Source: Kangiella taiwanensis (GTDB lineage: Bacteria; Pseudomonadota; Gammaproteobacteria; Enterobacterales; Kangiellaceae). From it: a DNA stretch of 64,000 nt. The notes beneath the pieces were generated by a model. That model saw only the letters and a list, made by a program, of their open reading frames with translations, did no database searches and was not told the origin of the DNA. The translations under genes and the position numbers were made by a program. The DNA is taken from contig NZ_JAHCLT010000002.1 in the NCBI RefSeq assembly GCF_020005165.1, positions 186,001 through 250,000 on the forward strand, in the 5' to 3' direction. Positions 1 to 9,792 of this stretch are shown one piece after another (the first letter of the stretch is position 1; each line of letters starts with the position of its first letter).

Positions 1-183
1 AGCAGTTACGGCAGCGAGCTGGTCTTCAAAGATCATCTTACTATCATGTAGCAGCCGACCGATGAGCGTACTTTTTCCATCATCAACACTACCACATGTG
101 ATAAAGCGCAAAAGCTCTTTATTTTCATGCTGCTCAAGATAAGCAAGAATATCGTTCTCAATTAGAGGTGATGCGTGCGACAT
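1..183 (-). CDS. cysN: Sulfate adenylyltransferase subunit 1 (GTPase), 5' part only
   Basis: The first 61 codons of CysN; the rest lies beyond the left window edge. CysN is the regulatory GTPase that couples GTP hydrolysis to adenylylsulfate formation by CysD. The visible part holds the P-loop GSVDDGKST (about residues 31-39) preceded by the typical RFITCG strand. Its ATG overlaps the cysD stop by one base (TAATG), so the two are translationally coupled. Whether a CysC (APS kinase) domain is fused at the C-terminus cannot be seen here. Confidence 0.93.
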   Translation of the reverse strand, partial: MSHASPLIENDILAYLEQHENKELLRFITCGSVDDGKSTLIGRLLHDSKMIFEDQLAAVTA

Positions 184-1088
184 TAGAAATACCCCTCAAT
201 TTTTTTCTTTTCCATGGAGCCAGCGCTGTCATGGTCAATGACACGACCTTGACGCTCAGACGTCTTAGTCAGTAGCATTTCTTGAATAATTGCTGGTAGT
301 GTATCAGCCTCAGACTCAACGGCGCCCGTTAATGGGTAGCAGCCTAAAGTACGGAAGCGCACCTTCTTCATCATAGGTTTCTCGCCATCTTCTAATGGCA
401 TACGCTCATCATCTACCATGATCAAGGTTCCATCACGCTCCACGACTGGTCGCTCTTTGGCGAAATACAAGTCAGGAATAGGAATCTTCTCAAGATAAAT
501 ATATTGCCAGATATCAAGTTCGGTCCAGTTTGACAAAGGGAATACACGAATGCTCTCGCCTTTATGAACTTTACCATTGAAAATATTCCATAACTCTGGG
601 CGCTGATTTTTAGGGTCCCAGCGATGTTTCTTATCACGGAAAGAATAAACACGCTCTTTAGCTCGTGTTTTCTCTTCATCACGACGAGCCCCACCAAACG
701 CAGCATCAAACTGGTGCTGGTCCAAGGCCTGTTTCAGCCCTTGTGTTTTCATGATATCAGTATGCGTCGCACTGCCATGAGTAAAAGGACCAACATTCAT
801 CGCCAAACCTTCAGGGTTCTGATGGACTAGTAGCTCAAAACCGTAGTCCTTAGCCATTTGATCACGAAACTCAATCATCTCCTTAAACTTCCACGTTGTA
901 TCAACATGAAGTAGAGGAAATGGCAATGTCGCTGGCGCAAACGCTTTGCGCGCCAGATGAAGAAGCACAGATGAGTCCTTGCCTACGGAATAAAGCATCA
1001 CTGGTTTATCGAACTCAGCGATAACTTCACGAATAATATGGATAGATTCCGCTTCTAATTGACGCAGAAAAGAAATAGATGTGTGCAT
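183..1088 (-). CDS. cysD: Sulfate adenylyltransferase subunit 2
   Basis: Catalytic subunit of ATP sulfurylase, which makes adenosine 5'-phosphosulfate (APS) from ATP and sulfate in cytoplasmic sulfate activation. The PP-loop SVGKDSS sits at about residues 34-40, and the family blocks [10 protein letters not shown] and [11 protein letters not shown] follow. I chose the ATG at 1088 (301 residues) because it matches the usual CysD N-terminus of about seven residues before LRQLEAES. An in-frame ATG at 1103 would add five residues. Neither start has a clear ribosome binding site. It forms an operon with cysN and lies just beyond the distal end of the polysaccharide operon, from which a 135-base gap separates it. 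Confidence 0.95.
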   Translation of the reverse strand: MHTSISFLRQLEAESIHIIREVIAEFDKPVMLYSVGKDSSVLLHLARKAFAPATLPFPLLHVDTTWKFKEMIEFRDQMAKDYGFELLVHQNPEGLAMNVGPFTHGSATHTDIMKTQGLKQALDQHQFDAAFGGARRDEEKTRAKERVYSFRDKKHRWDPKNQRPELWNIFNGKVHKGESIRVFPLSNWTELDIWQYIYLEKIPIPDLYFAKERPVVERDGTLIMVDDERMPLEDGEKPMMKKVRFRTLGCYPLTGAVESEADTLPAIIQEMLLTKTSERQGRVIDHDSAGSMEKKKIEGYF

Positions 1089-1103
1089 AATGATTGTTTT
1101 CAT

Positions 1104-1139
1104 AAAAAAATAGTATCACAGTGCCCCAAAAGAGGCACT
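1104..1139 (-). terminator. Weak hairpin between phosphomutase and cysD
   Basis: A six-base-pair stem AGTGCC/GGCACT (1120-1125 with 1134-1139) is followed on the minus strand, after nine bases, by a run of seven T (1110-1104). It could end the long polysaccharide transcript before cysD. The gap between stem and T-run is larger than in a good intrinsic terminator. Confidence 0.3.
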
Positions 1140-1238
1140 CAACAATCATTAAAGTATAGAGGAAGGAAGTTATTTAGATTAAATAACTAGAAAAGATAAG
1201 GGTGTGATAGAAAGAAATATAATCACAATTCTTAATCA

Positions 1239-2597
1239 TCAGAGCAGTGATATAAGTTCTTGAGTCTTCTCTTCCATAAGAGCCTTGTCACCCCTAGACT
1301 CAACATTTAGCCTGACTACTGGCTCTGTATTAGATTTCCTTAAATTAAAGCGCCAACTTTCAAATTCAATACTAACCCCATCAGTAGTGTCAATCTTTTT
1401 TGCAGAGTCTTTATAATGTGAAAGGACTCTATCAATAGTTTCATTTGGATCCGCTATTTGCTTATTTATCTCGCCAGAAGAAGGAAACTTTGCTATTCGG
1501 TCCTGCACTAAGGAGGATAGAGAGCAGCTTTTTACAGAGATCAACTCAGCTATCAATAACCAAGGTATCATGCCACTGTCGCAATAACCGAAGTCTTTAA
1601 AATAGTGATGAGCAGACATCTCTCCCCCATAAACTGCATCTTCAGTTCTCATCACATCTTTGATGAAAGCATGGCCGCACTTCGACTGTACAGGAGTTCC
1701 ACCATTCTCTTCTACAATATCAACTGTATTCCACGTCAGTCTTGGGTCATGTACTATTTTTGCCCCTGGATTCTTTTTCAAGAATGCTTCTGCTAATAAA
1801 CCAACAATATAGTAACCTTCAATGAACTGACCTTTCTCGTCAAATAAGAAACAGCGGTCAAAATCCCCATCCCAAGCTATACCTATATCTGCGTTATTTT
1901 CCAATACAGCATCCGAAGTTACTTGGCGGTTTTCCTCTAAAATCGGATTTGGGATTCCATTAGGAAAAGTTCCGTCAGGCTCATGGTGAACTTTTATAAA
2001 TTCAACAGGTATATCTTTTAACTGAAATTGAGCTTCAATTGCATCAAGTATATGCCCTGCCGCACCGTTACCACTATTTGCTACAATTTTAAGGGGCTTT
2101 AAACTGCTGGTCTTGATGTAGTTCAGCAAATGCTCTACAAATTCATTAGAGATATCATATTCCCGAAAAGATCCCTTTCGCTCTGTCTCATACGAGTTTA
2201 ATAAATCACTATAAACTAAAGCTTCAATATACTTTAGCCCCGTTTCAGAGCTTATCGGTCGAGCTTTTTCCCTAACAAGTTTGAACCCATTGTAATCAAT
2301 AGGATTATGACTTGCTGTGACTTCTATACCACCGTCGGTTTCAAGGTGTTGAGTTGCGAAATAAACCTCTTCAGTGCCAGTCATGCCAATATCTATAATA
2401 TTAACACCTTCATCCATTAGCCCCTTGGCAACTGCTTGCTTCAGTGATTCTGAAGTTAGCCGAATATCTCCTCCAACGATGATTGTTTCAGGTCTAAACT
2501 CCTTTGCGAAAGCCCTACCGATTTTGTATGCGATATCTTGATTGATATCATCCCCAAGTCTCCCTCTTATATCGTATGCTTTGAAGCAACTAGTCAT
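1239..2597 (-). CDS. Phosphomannomutase/phosphoglucomutase
   Basis: Alpha-D-phosphohexomutase that interconverts hexose 1- and 6-phosphates, giving Man-1-P or Glc-1-P for nucleotide-sugar synthesis. The phosphoserine loop TASHNP is at residues 94-99 (Ser96), the metal loop DGDFDRC in the middle, the sugar-specificity loop GEMSAHHYF, and the C-terminal phosphate site RKSNTEP. The ATG at 2597 is chosen over upstream in-frame codons because AAAGGG lies eight bases before it; the protein is then 452 residues, normal for the ManB/AlgC type. It is the last gene of the polysaccharide operon, 10 bases after the preceding stop. Substrate preference (mannose or glucose) cannot be told from sequence; no GDP-mannose genes are nearby. 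Confidence 0.9.
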   Translation of the reverse strand: MTSCFKAYDIRGRLGDDINQDIAYKIGRAFAKEFRPETIIVGGDIRLTSESLKQAVAKGLMDEGVNIIDIGMTGTEEVYFATQHLETDGGIEVTASHNPIDYNGFKLVREKARPISSETGLKYIEALVYSDLLNSYETERKGSFREYDISNEFVEHLLNYIKTSSLKPLKIVANSGNGAAGHILDAIEAQFQLKDIPVEFIKVHHEPDGTFPNGIPNPILEENRQVTSDAVLENNADIGIAWDGDFDRCFLFDEKGQFIEGYYIVGLLAEAFLKKNPGAKIVHDPRLTWNTVDIVEENGGTPVQSKCGHAFIKDVMRTEDAVYGGEMSAHHYFKDFGYCDSGMIPWLLIAELISVKSCSLSSLVQDRIAKFPSSGEINKQIADPNETIDRVLSHYKDSAKKIDTTDGVSIEFESWRFNLRKSNTEPVVRLNVESRGDKALMEEKTQELISLL

Positions 2598-2607
2598 TTT
2601 TAACCCT

Positions 2608-3927
2608 TTAATTACTATAGTTATTACAACCGATACCAAAATATGTGATGCCGACTTGATTCATTTTTTGGATCTCATAGATATTCCTACCATCAAAGAT
2701 TACAGGGTTGTTCAAATTACTTTTAATAAGCTCAAAATCTACATCCTTAAACTCATCCCAATCAGTCACAATAAATAATGCATCAACACCCTTGATTGCT
2801 TCATATTTAGAGAAAGACACATTAATAGAGCCATCAAATAGCTCAGCATCTAATTTGCTGGACTTTATCATTGGGTCATATAAGTTTACTTCTACAGATT
2901 CAGAAATTAAAGCATTGACTAAATTAATAGCTGGCGAGTTGATCAATGAGGAAGTATCTGGCCTGAATGTAGCTCCCCAGATAGCTACTTTTTTATTTGA
3001 TAAATCACTTTCGAAATAACGCCAAAACTTTCTAAACAAAATATCTTTTTGGTCTTCATTTATGTCTAAAGTTGCTTGCATCATTAGTGAACCAGAATCA
3101 AAACCCTTGAAAAGATTCTGGATATTAACTACAGCTTCCTGCAAAGCTACTCCACCGAACCCACAGCCAGCCTGATTATAATTCTTGCCAAACCTTGGGT
3201 CACAAGACATTGCATCTATAATAGACATGAAATTAGCATTCCTACTTTCTAATAAAGTAGAAAGCTCATTAATAAAACTTACTCTCATAGCCAAGAAAGC
3301 AGAAATGGCATTATTAACCACTTCCACATCAACCCCTTCCATAAAGCGAGTTTCACGTGCATTACCTAAAGTATCACTAAGCAACGTTGAGACAATGGTG
3401 TTAGAAGGGACTTCTTCTGTTCCAATTAGTAGTAGCTGCGGAGCGTAAAAGTCACTAATGGCAGTCCCTTCTCTAAAAAAAGTCGGGATTGTAATAATTT
3501 CATGCCGCTCATTACTTTCACTCCTAGATAAGAGCAAATCTACTTCCAACTTTATAGTCTCATGGGTTCCTATGCCCAGGCTGGTAGTTAATATTATATG
3601 TTGCTTTTCCGTTTTTCCTCTTACAAGACTGAGTATGAACTTTATCAAAGAATCAGAACTTTTTCCCTTATATACTACCCAGTGGATATTAGCATCACTT
3701 CTTTTTCTTGAGTAATGGTTTAATTGTCCCACTGCGCTCATATCTTCAAGTAATTGATTTAAACCAGGTTCAGAAGCAAGATACTTTTCATGGTAATTAA
3801 TATCACAGGACAGCCCTTCAGTTATTCCAACAAAAAATCCGCTTTTAGCCAGGCATGCAGCAATAGTTTTTGCCTCTAGAGACTCACCATAGACATTAAC
3901 TTTATGAGAGCTACTTGTTAGTGTCAT
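2608..3927 (-). CDS. UDP-glucose dehydrogenase-like protein lacking catalytic residues
   Basis: A 439-residue protein with the three-part layout of the UDP-glucose/GDP-mannose dehydrogenases. The family block around FFREG (about residue 160), the central helix segment ending FINEL, the GCGFGG loop, and a C-terminal [12 protein letters not shown] segment are recognisable. The catalytic loop reads [10 protein letters not shown] where active enzymes have GFGG-x-CF-x-KD, so the nucleophilic Cys and the following Lys/Asp are missing. The conserved Lys and Asn of the central helix also look replaced (VNNAISAF), and the N-terminal GxGxxG nucleotide loop is degenerate (VYGESLEA). The frame is intact and has a GGAG ribosome site; its start overlaps the pgi end by 17 bases. 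It may be a catalytically dead paralogue with a binding or regulatory role. A true dehydrogenase (tviB-like) is encoded upstream in the same operon. Confidence 0.85.
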   Translation of the reverse strand: MTLTSSSHKVNVYGESLEAKTIAACLAKSGFFVGITEGLSCDINYHEKYLASEPGLNQLLEDMSAVGQLNHYSRKRSDANIHWVVYKGKSSDSLIKFILSLVRGKTEKQHIILTTSLGIGTHETIKLEVDLLLSRSESNERHEIITIPTFFREGTAISDFYAPQLLLIGTEEVPSNTIVSTLLSDTLGNARETRFMEGVDVEVVNNAISAFLAMRVSFINELSTLLESRNANFMSIIDAMSCDPRFGKNYNQAGCGFGGVALQEAVVNIQNLFKGFDSGSLMMQATLDINEDQKDILFRKFWRYFESDLSNKKVAIWGATFRPDTSSLINSPAINLVNALISESVEVNLYDPMIKSSKLDAELFDGSINVSFSKYEAIKGVDALFIVTDWDEFKDVDFELIKSNLNNPVIFDGRNIYEIQKMNQVGITYFGIGCNNYSN

Positions 3928-5557
3928 CTTTACTACTCCAGTCGCTTACCTGAGTTAACAGCCACTTTGTAGAATCATCAAATTTATTACGATAATTCGG
4001 CTCATGGATGGCTCTAAGGGCTTCTTCAGATATAGATTTACCAAGCTCAACCCCCCATTGGTCAAAAGGGTTTATATCCCACAAACAAGAAAGAACATAA
4101 GTCTTATGTTCATATAGCGCTATTAAACTGCCTAAAATCCTTGGAGTTAACTCTTCTATTAGCAGGGTTGTAGAGGGTTGGTTACCTCTATATCTTTTAT
4201 GTGGGTTAATTTCTTCTTTTTCTGCGAAGATATCCCCGAAAGCTAGTACACTTGACTGAGCAAAGCAGTTCGCAAGAGATAAGCTTTGCTGTTGATACAA
4301 AAAATCAGCCTCAACGTCCGGGCGTGCTCCGTTGTGATACCTCTTCACTGTTGAAATAAAGTCACAACTTACATCTTGTGTGCCTTGATGTAATAGTTGA
4401 TAGAAAGCATGCTGAGCATTTGGTCCCAACTCCCCCCATATTATAGGTGAAGTTTTAAACCTGACTTCAGTCCCGTTTACGGATACAGCCTTTCCATTAC
4501 TTTCCATCTCCAGCTGAGAGAGATAATTGGGTAGAAGTTTAAGCCTACCATCATACGGGAGTACGGCATTTGCACTTATCTCTAGAAAAGAAGAGTTCCA
4601 AAAGCTTATTAAAGCCAAGACTGTCGGTAAGCAGCTTTCAGGAGTAGAGTTTTTAAAATGAAAATCCATTTCGTAACCGCCTTCAAGCAACTCATAAAAA
4701 ACATCCATACCGTATTTGATTGCAATTGGTAGGCCTATGGTTGACCACAGTGAAAAACGACCACCGACCCAATTCCAAAATATAAGTTGATTTTCTTTCC
4801 TGATACCCCATGCTTCCATTTTCTCTTGACTTGCAGAGACACCTATAAAGTGGTGATTCTTTGCTAACTCAATACTTCCTGAATAACTAGTCAGCCACTT
4901 CAATGCCGTATTCACATTATAAAATGTATCGACAGTGGTAAAAGATTTAGATGATATTATGAAAAGAGTCCTTTCAGGGTCTAGAACCTCAAGTAACTGA
5001 GAAATTTGAGTTCCATCCATGCTCGAAACAAAGTGGAGCTTGATACTATCTCCAATACTTGAGCCGATTTCCTGTAGTGCATCACATACCAGTAAAGGAC
5101 CTAGCTCTGAACCTCCAACCCCTAAACTTACAATATTAGTTATAGCCTTACCTGAATAGCCTCTCCATTTGCGTTTACGAATTTTTCTGACTATTAAAGC
5201 CATTGCTTCCAGTTCATCATGAACATCAGCCACAATAGAGGAGTGTTTGGGGAGTGACCTTACATCCTTGGGTGCTCTTAAAGCGAAATGTAGAGCCGGC
5301 CGATTTTCAGTAACATTAACCGGCTTACCACTAAAAAGCGCATGTATTTTATGATCTATTTTACTTTTATAGTAATAATCTAAGAGTAGACTCCATCCTT
5401 GACTACTAATATTTTGTTTTGAGTAGTCAATTTTGAAAGAGCCATGCTCGGCAGTAAACAAATCAATCCTATCAGCACCTGAATTAAAAAGACTTTTTAT
5501 ACTTCGCTTTCTTGCGAGGATGGCTTCTTCTTTGAGAGCTTCTATAATTTTTTCCAT
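3911..5557 (-). CDS. pgi: Glucose-6-phosphate isomerase
   Basis: Interconverts glucose 6-phosphate and fructose 6-phosphate in the cytoplasm, linking central metabolism to both the hexose-1-phosphate and the UDP-GlcNAc branches used by this operon. At 548 residues it has the usual length of the bacterial enzyme. The PGI signature VGGRFSLWSTIGL is at about residues 264-276, the first family block GVGGSELGP at about 147-155, and the C-terminal FDQWGVELGK block is present. It lies between the rhamnose genes and the dehydrogenase-like gene, with one base after the rfbD start region and a 17-base overlap downstream. A housekeeping gene inside a polysaccharide operon is common in marine gammaproteobacteria; it could be the only pgi copy or a second one. 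Confidence 0.95.
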   Translation of the reverse strand: MEKIIEALKEEAILARKRSIKSLFNSGADRIDLFTAEHGSFKIDYSKQNISSQGWSLLLDYYYKSKIDHKIHALFSGKPVNVTENRPALHFALRAPKDVRSLPKHSSIVADVHDELEAMALIVRKIRKRKWRGYSGKAITNIVSLGVGGSELGPLLVCDALQEIGSSIGDSIKLHFVSSMDGTQISQLLEVLDPERTLFIISSKSFTTVDTFYNVNTALKWLTSYSGSIELAKNHHFIGVSASQEKMEAWGIRKENQLIFWNWVGGRFSLWSTIGLPIAIKYGMDVFYELLEGGYEMDFHFKNSTPESCLPTVLALISFWNSSFLEISANAVLPYDGRLKLLPNYLSQLEMESNGKAVSVNGTEVRFKTSPIIWGELGPNAQHAFYQLLHQGTQDVSCDFISTVKRYHNGARPDVEADFLYQQQSLSLANCFAQSSVLAFGDIFAEKEEINPHKRYRGNQPSTTLLIEELTPRILGSLIALYEHKTYVLSCLWDINPFDQWGVELGKSISEEALRAIHEPNYRNKFDDSTKWLLTQVSDWSSKDDTNK

Positions 5558-5558
5558 A

Positions 5559-6458
5559 TTAATGAGTTTTAAAGTTCAATTGCTTAAGCCTTGATAGCAT
5601 ATCAATTAAAGCCGAATCCCATGGTCTATTGAAAAGATCAAACTCTAATTCAGCCTTAGAGCTATCTAATACTGAATACAGCGGCCTAGGGGCAACAGTT
5701 TTAAATTGAGTGCTTGGAACAGGTTCCACCGAAGGTATTTTATGTATTAGACCTAAATCTAAAGACTTAGAGAAAATTTCTTTCGAAAACTCGAACCATG
5801 AGCAACAACCTTTGTTTGCGAAGTGATAGACCCCACTATAACCTTCAATATTATCACTTAGTTTTTTAGCGATGCTAATAAGTGATTCTGCTAAATCGCG
5901 TGCATATGTGGGAGAGCCCACTTGATCATTCACAACAGTTAGGTTATCCCTATTTTCAGCCAGTGATAACATAGTCTTAACAAAATTACTTTTATACTCA
6001 CTATAAAGCCAAGAAGTTCTTACAATTACATAGTTTGCTAAAAGCTGTTGTATAGATCTTTCACCCTTAAGTTTAGATATACCATATATACTTTTGGGAT
6101 TTGGATTGATAGTTTCAGCATAGGGAGTATCTGCTGAACCATCAAATACATAATCAGTTGAGATATGAATAAGTGGAACTTGGTGCTTATCACAAGCCTT
6201 TGAGATATTTTCAACACCAGAATAATTGACTGCGTTAGCCGCATCTATGTCCGTTTCGGCATTATCAACTGCTGTGTAAGCCGAACAGTTTATCCAGATA
6301 TTAGCCCCTGTGCTTCTTACTGCCTCATAACAATCACTTAATTTAGTAACGTCTAGCCTCCCTCTATTGAAGAATAAAGCAGTAATATCCTGCTCCTCAA
6401 GAACATCTCTCAAACATAAACCAAGCTGTCCATCGGCCCCAGAGATAATTACTTTCAC
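5559..6458 (-). CDS. rfbD: dTDP-4-dehydrorhamnose reductase
   Basis: The last step of dTDP-L-rhamnose synthesis: NAD(P)H-dependent reduction of dTDP-4-dehydro-L-rhamnose. The Rossmann loop GADGQLG is at residues 7-13, and the short-chain dehydrogenase YxxxK appears as YGISKLKGE at about 128. The start is GTG at 6458, overlapping the rfbC stop as GTGA, so it is translationally coupled. Length (299) is normal. The operon order rfbB-rfbA-rfbC-rfbD is complete and without gaps. Confidence 0.95.
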   Translation of the reverse strand: MKVIISGADGQLGLCLRDVLEEQDITALFFNRGRLDVTKLSDCYEAVRSTGANIWINCSAYTAVDNAETDIDAANAVNYSGVENISKACDKHQVPLIHISTDYVFDGSADTPYAETINPNPKSIYGISKLKGERSIQQLLANYVIVRTSWLYSEYKSNFVKTMLSLAENRDNLTVVNDQVGSPTYARDLAESLISIAKKLSDNIEGYSGVYHFANKGCCSWFEFSKEIFSKSLDLGLIHKIPSVEPVPSTQFKTVAPRPLYSVLDSSKAELEFDLFNRPWDSALIDMLSRLKQLNFKTH

Positions 6459-6994
6459 TTAGCTAAATACTCCTTAAAGGTGCCAGCTGCTTTGTCCTTA
6501 TCAGACAGAAAAAACTCCATACCTGAAGGCCACTTTATATTTAGATCTGGGTCATTCCAAATTATGCTCCCTTCATCCGTAGGGTCATAGTAGTCTGTGC
6601 ACTTGTACTCAAAGTCAGCTATATCAGAAAGCACCAAAAAGCCATGAGCAAAGCCTGGTGGAACCCAAAACTGCTTCTTATTGTCCTCAGAAAGGTGTAC
6701 TGACTCCCACTGCCCCAAAGTGCCTGACCCTCGTCTTAAATCTACAGCGATATCTAAGACCTCTCCTCGTACCACTCTTACTAACTTACCTTGTGGTTTA
6801 TTTTTTTGAAAATGCAATCCTCTCAATACTCCCTTAGTAGAGCGAGAATGATTATCCTGCACAAATTCATAGTCTATTCCAGCTTCCTCATACCGTTTCT
6901 TCTGAAAGGTTTCTAAGAAAAAACCTCTTTTATCACTGAAAACCTTTGGTTCAAGTATAAAACAACCATCCAACTTAGTGCTGATAACGTTCAT
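6455..6994 (-). CDS. rfbC: dTDP-4-dehydrorhamnose 3,5-epimerase
   Basis: Epimerises dTDP-4-dehydro-6-deoxy-D-glucose at C3 and C5. At 179 residues it is a normal-length cupin of the RmlC family. The conserved RGLHFQ block carrying the catalytic His is at about residues 59-64, followed by the KLVRVVRGEVLDIAVD strand pair and the PPGFAHGFLVLSD block with the second conserved His. Three bases separate it from the rfbA stop. Confidence 0.96.
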   Translation of the reverse strand: MNVISTKLDGCFILEPKVFSDKRGFFLETFQKKRYEEAGIDYEFVQDNHSRSTKGVLRGLHFQKNKPQGKLVRVVRGEVLDIAVDLRRGSGTLGQWESVHLSEDNKKQFWVPPGFAHGFLVLSDIADFEYKCTDYYDPTDEGSIIWNDPDLNIKWPSGMEFFLSDKDKAAGTFKEYLAK

Positions 6995-6997
6995 AAA

Positions 6998-7870
6998 TTA
7001 ACTTATTAACCCTTGAAGATACTTCCCATAACCAGTTTTACTTAATAAAGCACCTCTTTGCTTTAGCAAGTCTTTAGATATCCAACCATTGTTGAAGGCA
7101 ATCTCTTCTAAACAAGCAATTTTCAAACCTTGTCTATGCTCTACGGTTTGAACAAAATGTCCCGCTTCCAACAACGAATCATGTGTACCTGTATCTAACC
7201 ACGCAAAACCTCTACCCAGTAAGTTTACATTTAACAATCCAGCATCTAAGTAGGCTTTATTAACATCTGTAATTTCTAGTTCACCACGTTCAGAAGGCTT
7301 TACGTTTTTTGCAATATCAATAACTTTATTATCATAAAAGTATAAGCCTGTTACTGCGTAATTAGATTTAGGCTTGACTGGTTTTTCTTCAAGACTAAGA
7401 ACCTTTCCTTCATCATTGAACTCAACGACTCCAAACCGTTCTGGATCATTCACATGATATCCAAAAACTGTAGCTCCTGTTTCTATAGACGTCGCTTGTT
7501 TTAACTTGCTTGAAAAACTCTCTCCATAGAATATATTGTCCCCCAATACTAAAGCTACATTATCATTACCTATAAATTCCTCACCTAGAATAAACGCCTG
7601 TGCCAGGCCATCCGGACTTGGTTGTACCTTATAAGTTAAAACCAAACCAAAATCACCACCGCTTCCTAATAGCCTTTGATAACCAGAAATATCTTCAGGT
7701 GTAGATATTATCAATATCTCTCGTATGCCAGACAGCATTAAAACGGATAGAGGGTAGTAGATCATCGGTTTATCGTAAATAGGTAACAACTGCTTAGACA
7801 TACCCTGAGTAATGGGGTGAAGCCTAGTGCCAGAACCTCCGGCTAAAATTATACCTTTATATTTATTCAT
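6998..7870 (-). CDS. rfbA: Glucose-1-phosphate thymidylyltransferase
   Basis: Makes dTDP-glucose from dTTP and glucose 1-phosphate, the first committed step to dTDP-rhamnose, and is normally feedback-inhibited by the end product. The nucleotide-binding loop [11 protein letters not shown] is at residues 11-21 and LGDNIFYG at about 109-116; [19 protein letters not shown] is typical of RmlA. At 290 residues it is full length. Its ATG overlaps the rfbB stop by four bases. Confidence 0.97.
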   Translation of the reverse strand: MNKYKGIILAGGSGTRLHPITQGMSKQLLPIYDKPMIYYPLSVLMLSGIREILIISTPEDISGYQRLLGSGGDFGLVLTYKVQPSPDGLAQAFILGEEFIGNDNVALVLGDNIFYGESFSSKLKQATSIETGATVFGYHVNDPERFGVVEFNDEGKVLSLEEKPVKPKSNYAVTGLYFYDNKVIDIAKNVKPSERGELEITDVNKAYLDAGLLNVNLLGRGFAWLDTGTHDSLLEAGHFVQTVEHRQGLKIACLEEIAFNNGWISKDLLKQRGALLSKTGYGKYLQGLIS

Positions 7871-8931
7871 GCTAACTCACCTAACCTGTTGAGCTTGTAT
7901 TCACCAGATATTACTCTTTGCCACCAGTCACTGTTAGATAGATACCATAAAACTGTTTTTTCCAATCCAGTTTTAAATGTTTCCTTAGGAGTCCAGCCAA
8001 GTTCATTTTGAATTTTAGTTGCGTCAATAGCATATCGAGCATCATGACCGGGACGATCTGAAACAAATGTGATTAAATCTTCATACTTAGCAACCCCTAT
8101 TGGCTTTTCGGGTGCATGGGTTTCAAGTATTGAGCAAATTGATTTAACAACATCTAGATTAGTTACTTCATTATGCCCACCAATATTATACGTTTCGCCG
8201 ACTTTTCCCTCTGTAGCTACTAAATATAAAGCCCGAGCATGATCATCTACATATAGCCAATCTCTTATTTGGCTTCCGTCACCATATATCGGAAGAGCCT
8301 TTCCTTGAATTGCATTAAGCACCATATGAGGTATGAGTTTTTCAGGAAAGTGGTATGGGCCATAATTGTTTGAGCAGTTTGTTATTATAGTCGGTAATCC
8401 ATAAGTTCTATTCCACGCCCTAACTAAGTGATCAGAGCTGGCTTTACTAGCCGAGTATGGCGAGCTTGGAGCATACGAGGTTGTTTCTTTAAATAAATCG
8501 ACTGTACCTTCAAGGTCTCCATACACCTCATCTGTAGAAATATGATGAAACCTGAAGCTATTCTTTCTAACTGAATCTAAAGACACCCAATAAGCTCTTG
8601 CTATATCCAACAAGTTAAAGGTACCAACAATATTTGTCTGAATAAATTCCGCGGGCCCGTCAATTGAGCGGTCAACATGACTCTCTGCAGCCAAATGCAT
8701 CACAATATCAGGCTGAAAATCATTAAAAACCTTTTCTAAGCCCGCTTTATTACAAATATCCACCTGCTTAAATTGATATTTTTTAGACCTAGAAACAGCT
8801 TCAAGAGTGTCTAAATTACCTGCATAAGTTAGCTTATCTACATTACACACTGAATGCTCTGTATTGGAAATAATATGACGAATAACAGCGCTTCCGATAA
8901 AACCTGCTCCTCCAGTAACTAAAATCCTCAC
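7867..8931 (-). CDS. rfbB: dTDP-glucose 4,6-dehydratase
   Basis: NAD-dependent extended short-chain dehydrogenase that converts dTDP-glucose to dTDP-4-dehydro-6-deoxyglucose. GGAGFIGS is at residues 7-14, the catalytic DEVYGD block at about 135, and [10 protein letters not shown] at about 160. The start is GTG at 8931, supported by AAGGAG nine bases upstream; no ATG fits the family N-terminus. It is the first of the four rhamnose genes. Its product is also the branch point for other dTDP-6-deoxy sugars. Confidence 0.96.
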   Translation of the reverse strand: MRILVTGGAGFIGSAVIRHIISNTEHSVCNVDKLTYAGNLDTLEAVSRSKKYQFKQVDICNKAGLEKVFNDFQPDIVMHLAAESHVDRSIDGPAEFIQTNIVGTFNLLDIARAYWVSLDSVRKNSFRFHHISTDEVYGDLEGTVDLFKETTSYAPSSPYSASKASSDHLVRAWNRTYGLPTIITNCSNNYGPYHFPEKLIPHMVLNAIQGKALPIYGDGSQIRDWLYVDDHARALYLVATEGKVGETYNIGGHNEVTNLDVVKSICSILETHAPEKPIGVAKYEDLITFVSDRPGHDARYAIDATKIQNELGWTPKETFKTGLEKTVLWYLSNSDWWQRVISGEYKLNRLGELA

Positions 8932-8940
8932 TACTACTCC

Positions 8941-9792
8941 TTATTTAATCTTTACAGTGGACACATTAGACCAGTCAACTCTATTGCAGGCCTGTTTCAA
9001 AGTAATAAAATCATTACTTTTAAGTATAGCTGACAACTTATTAAGCGAGCTTTTTAAACCAACATAACTTTTAAATTTACGATTAATAGATAATCCAGGA
9101 ACTACCGGTTGCTCAGGATCGAAGTCGCGAGGATGAAAGTATGTCATTATGTAGTTTTCTTTATTAAACCAATGCTCAAGCAGCGCCTTTGGTAATAGTC
9201 TAAAATATCCCCCTCCAGAAAACACAAAATCATTACCTAATAAACGTATTGAATTTAACGGAAATAGCTTTATATTACCGCTAAGAGTCTCTCCTATAAC
9301 GGGTTCAGCAAATGGAAAACTGCTTATGCCGCCATGGGCTCTGCTAGCTGGAAATATGCTGCTATCGACTCTAAAACCAAGTTCATACAATATCTCATAA
9401 GCCCATAAACTATCACGCACAATAGAAAATCCAGGAGCTCGATAAGAAACAACACTTTTTGAAATAGTGTCCTCCAAAACATGCTTAGATCGAGCAAGGT
9501 CTTCTTTAAAGTCCTTTTTGCTCATTTCATATACAAGCTTATGAGCATACGAATGACTTCCTAAATCATGCCCTCTCTTCGAAATTTCTTGAACCAGTGT
9601 TGGATACACTTCTGCTACCCAACCTAATATAAAGAATGTTGCCTTTTGGTCACATTCATCTAAAAGGTCGAGAATTCTATGAACTCCCTGGTGTATTCTT
9701 GATTCAAAGTTACCCCACTTACCTATATCACTTGTTTGTTCTACATCCAATAAGTGAAACCAATCTTCTATATCAAAGCTCAATATCTTCAT
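8941..9792 (-). CDS. Polysaccharide deacetylase family protein (NodB fold, DUF3473-like)
   Basis: A 283-residue carbohydrate esterase-4 type protein. SFDIEDWFH at residues 5-13 carries the first metal/catalytic acid pair, GSHSYAHK at about 98 gives the HxxxH metal site, SYRAPGFS at about 137 the substrate Arg, and YFHPRDFD near residue 219 the C-terminal catalytic His. The SFDxEDWFH start and the C-terminal HPRDFD block resemble the deacetylases of exopolysaccharide/PEP-CTERM loci. There is no signal peptide, so it likely acts in the cytoplasm on a lipid-linked or nucleotide-linked N-acetyl sugar. Its ATG overlaps the formyltransferase stop by one base, and an adjacent deacetylase and N-formyltransferase could remove acetyl and add formyl on the same amino sugar (inference). 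Confidence 0.85.
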   Translation of the reverse strand: MKILSFDIEDWFHLLDVEQTSDIGKWGNFESRIHQGVHRILDLLDECDQKATFFILGWVAEVYPTLVQEISKRGHDLGSHSYAHKLVYEMSKKDFKEDLARSKHVLEDTISKSVVSYRAPGFSIVRDSLWAYEILYELGFRVDSSIFPASRAHGGISSFPFAEPVIGETLSGNIKLFPLNSIRLLGNDFVFSGGGYFRLLPKALLEHWFNKENYIMTYFHPRDFDPEQPVVPGLSINRKFKSYVGLKSSLNKLSAILKSNDFITLKQACNRVDWSNVSTVKIK

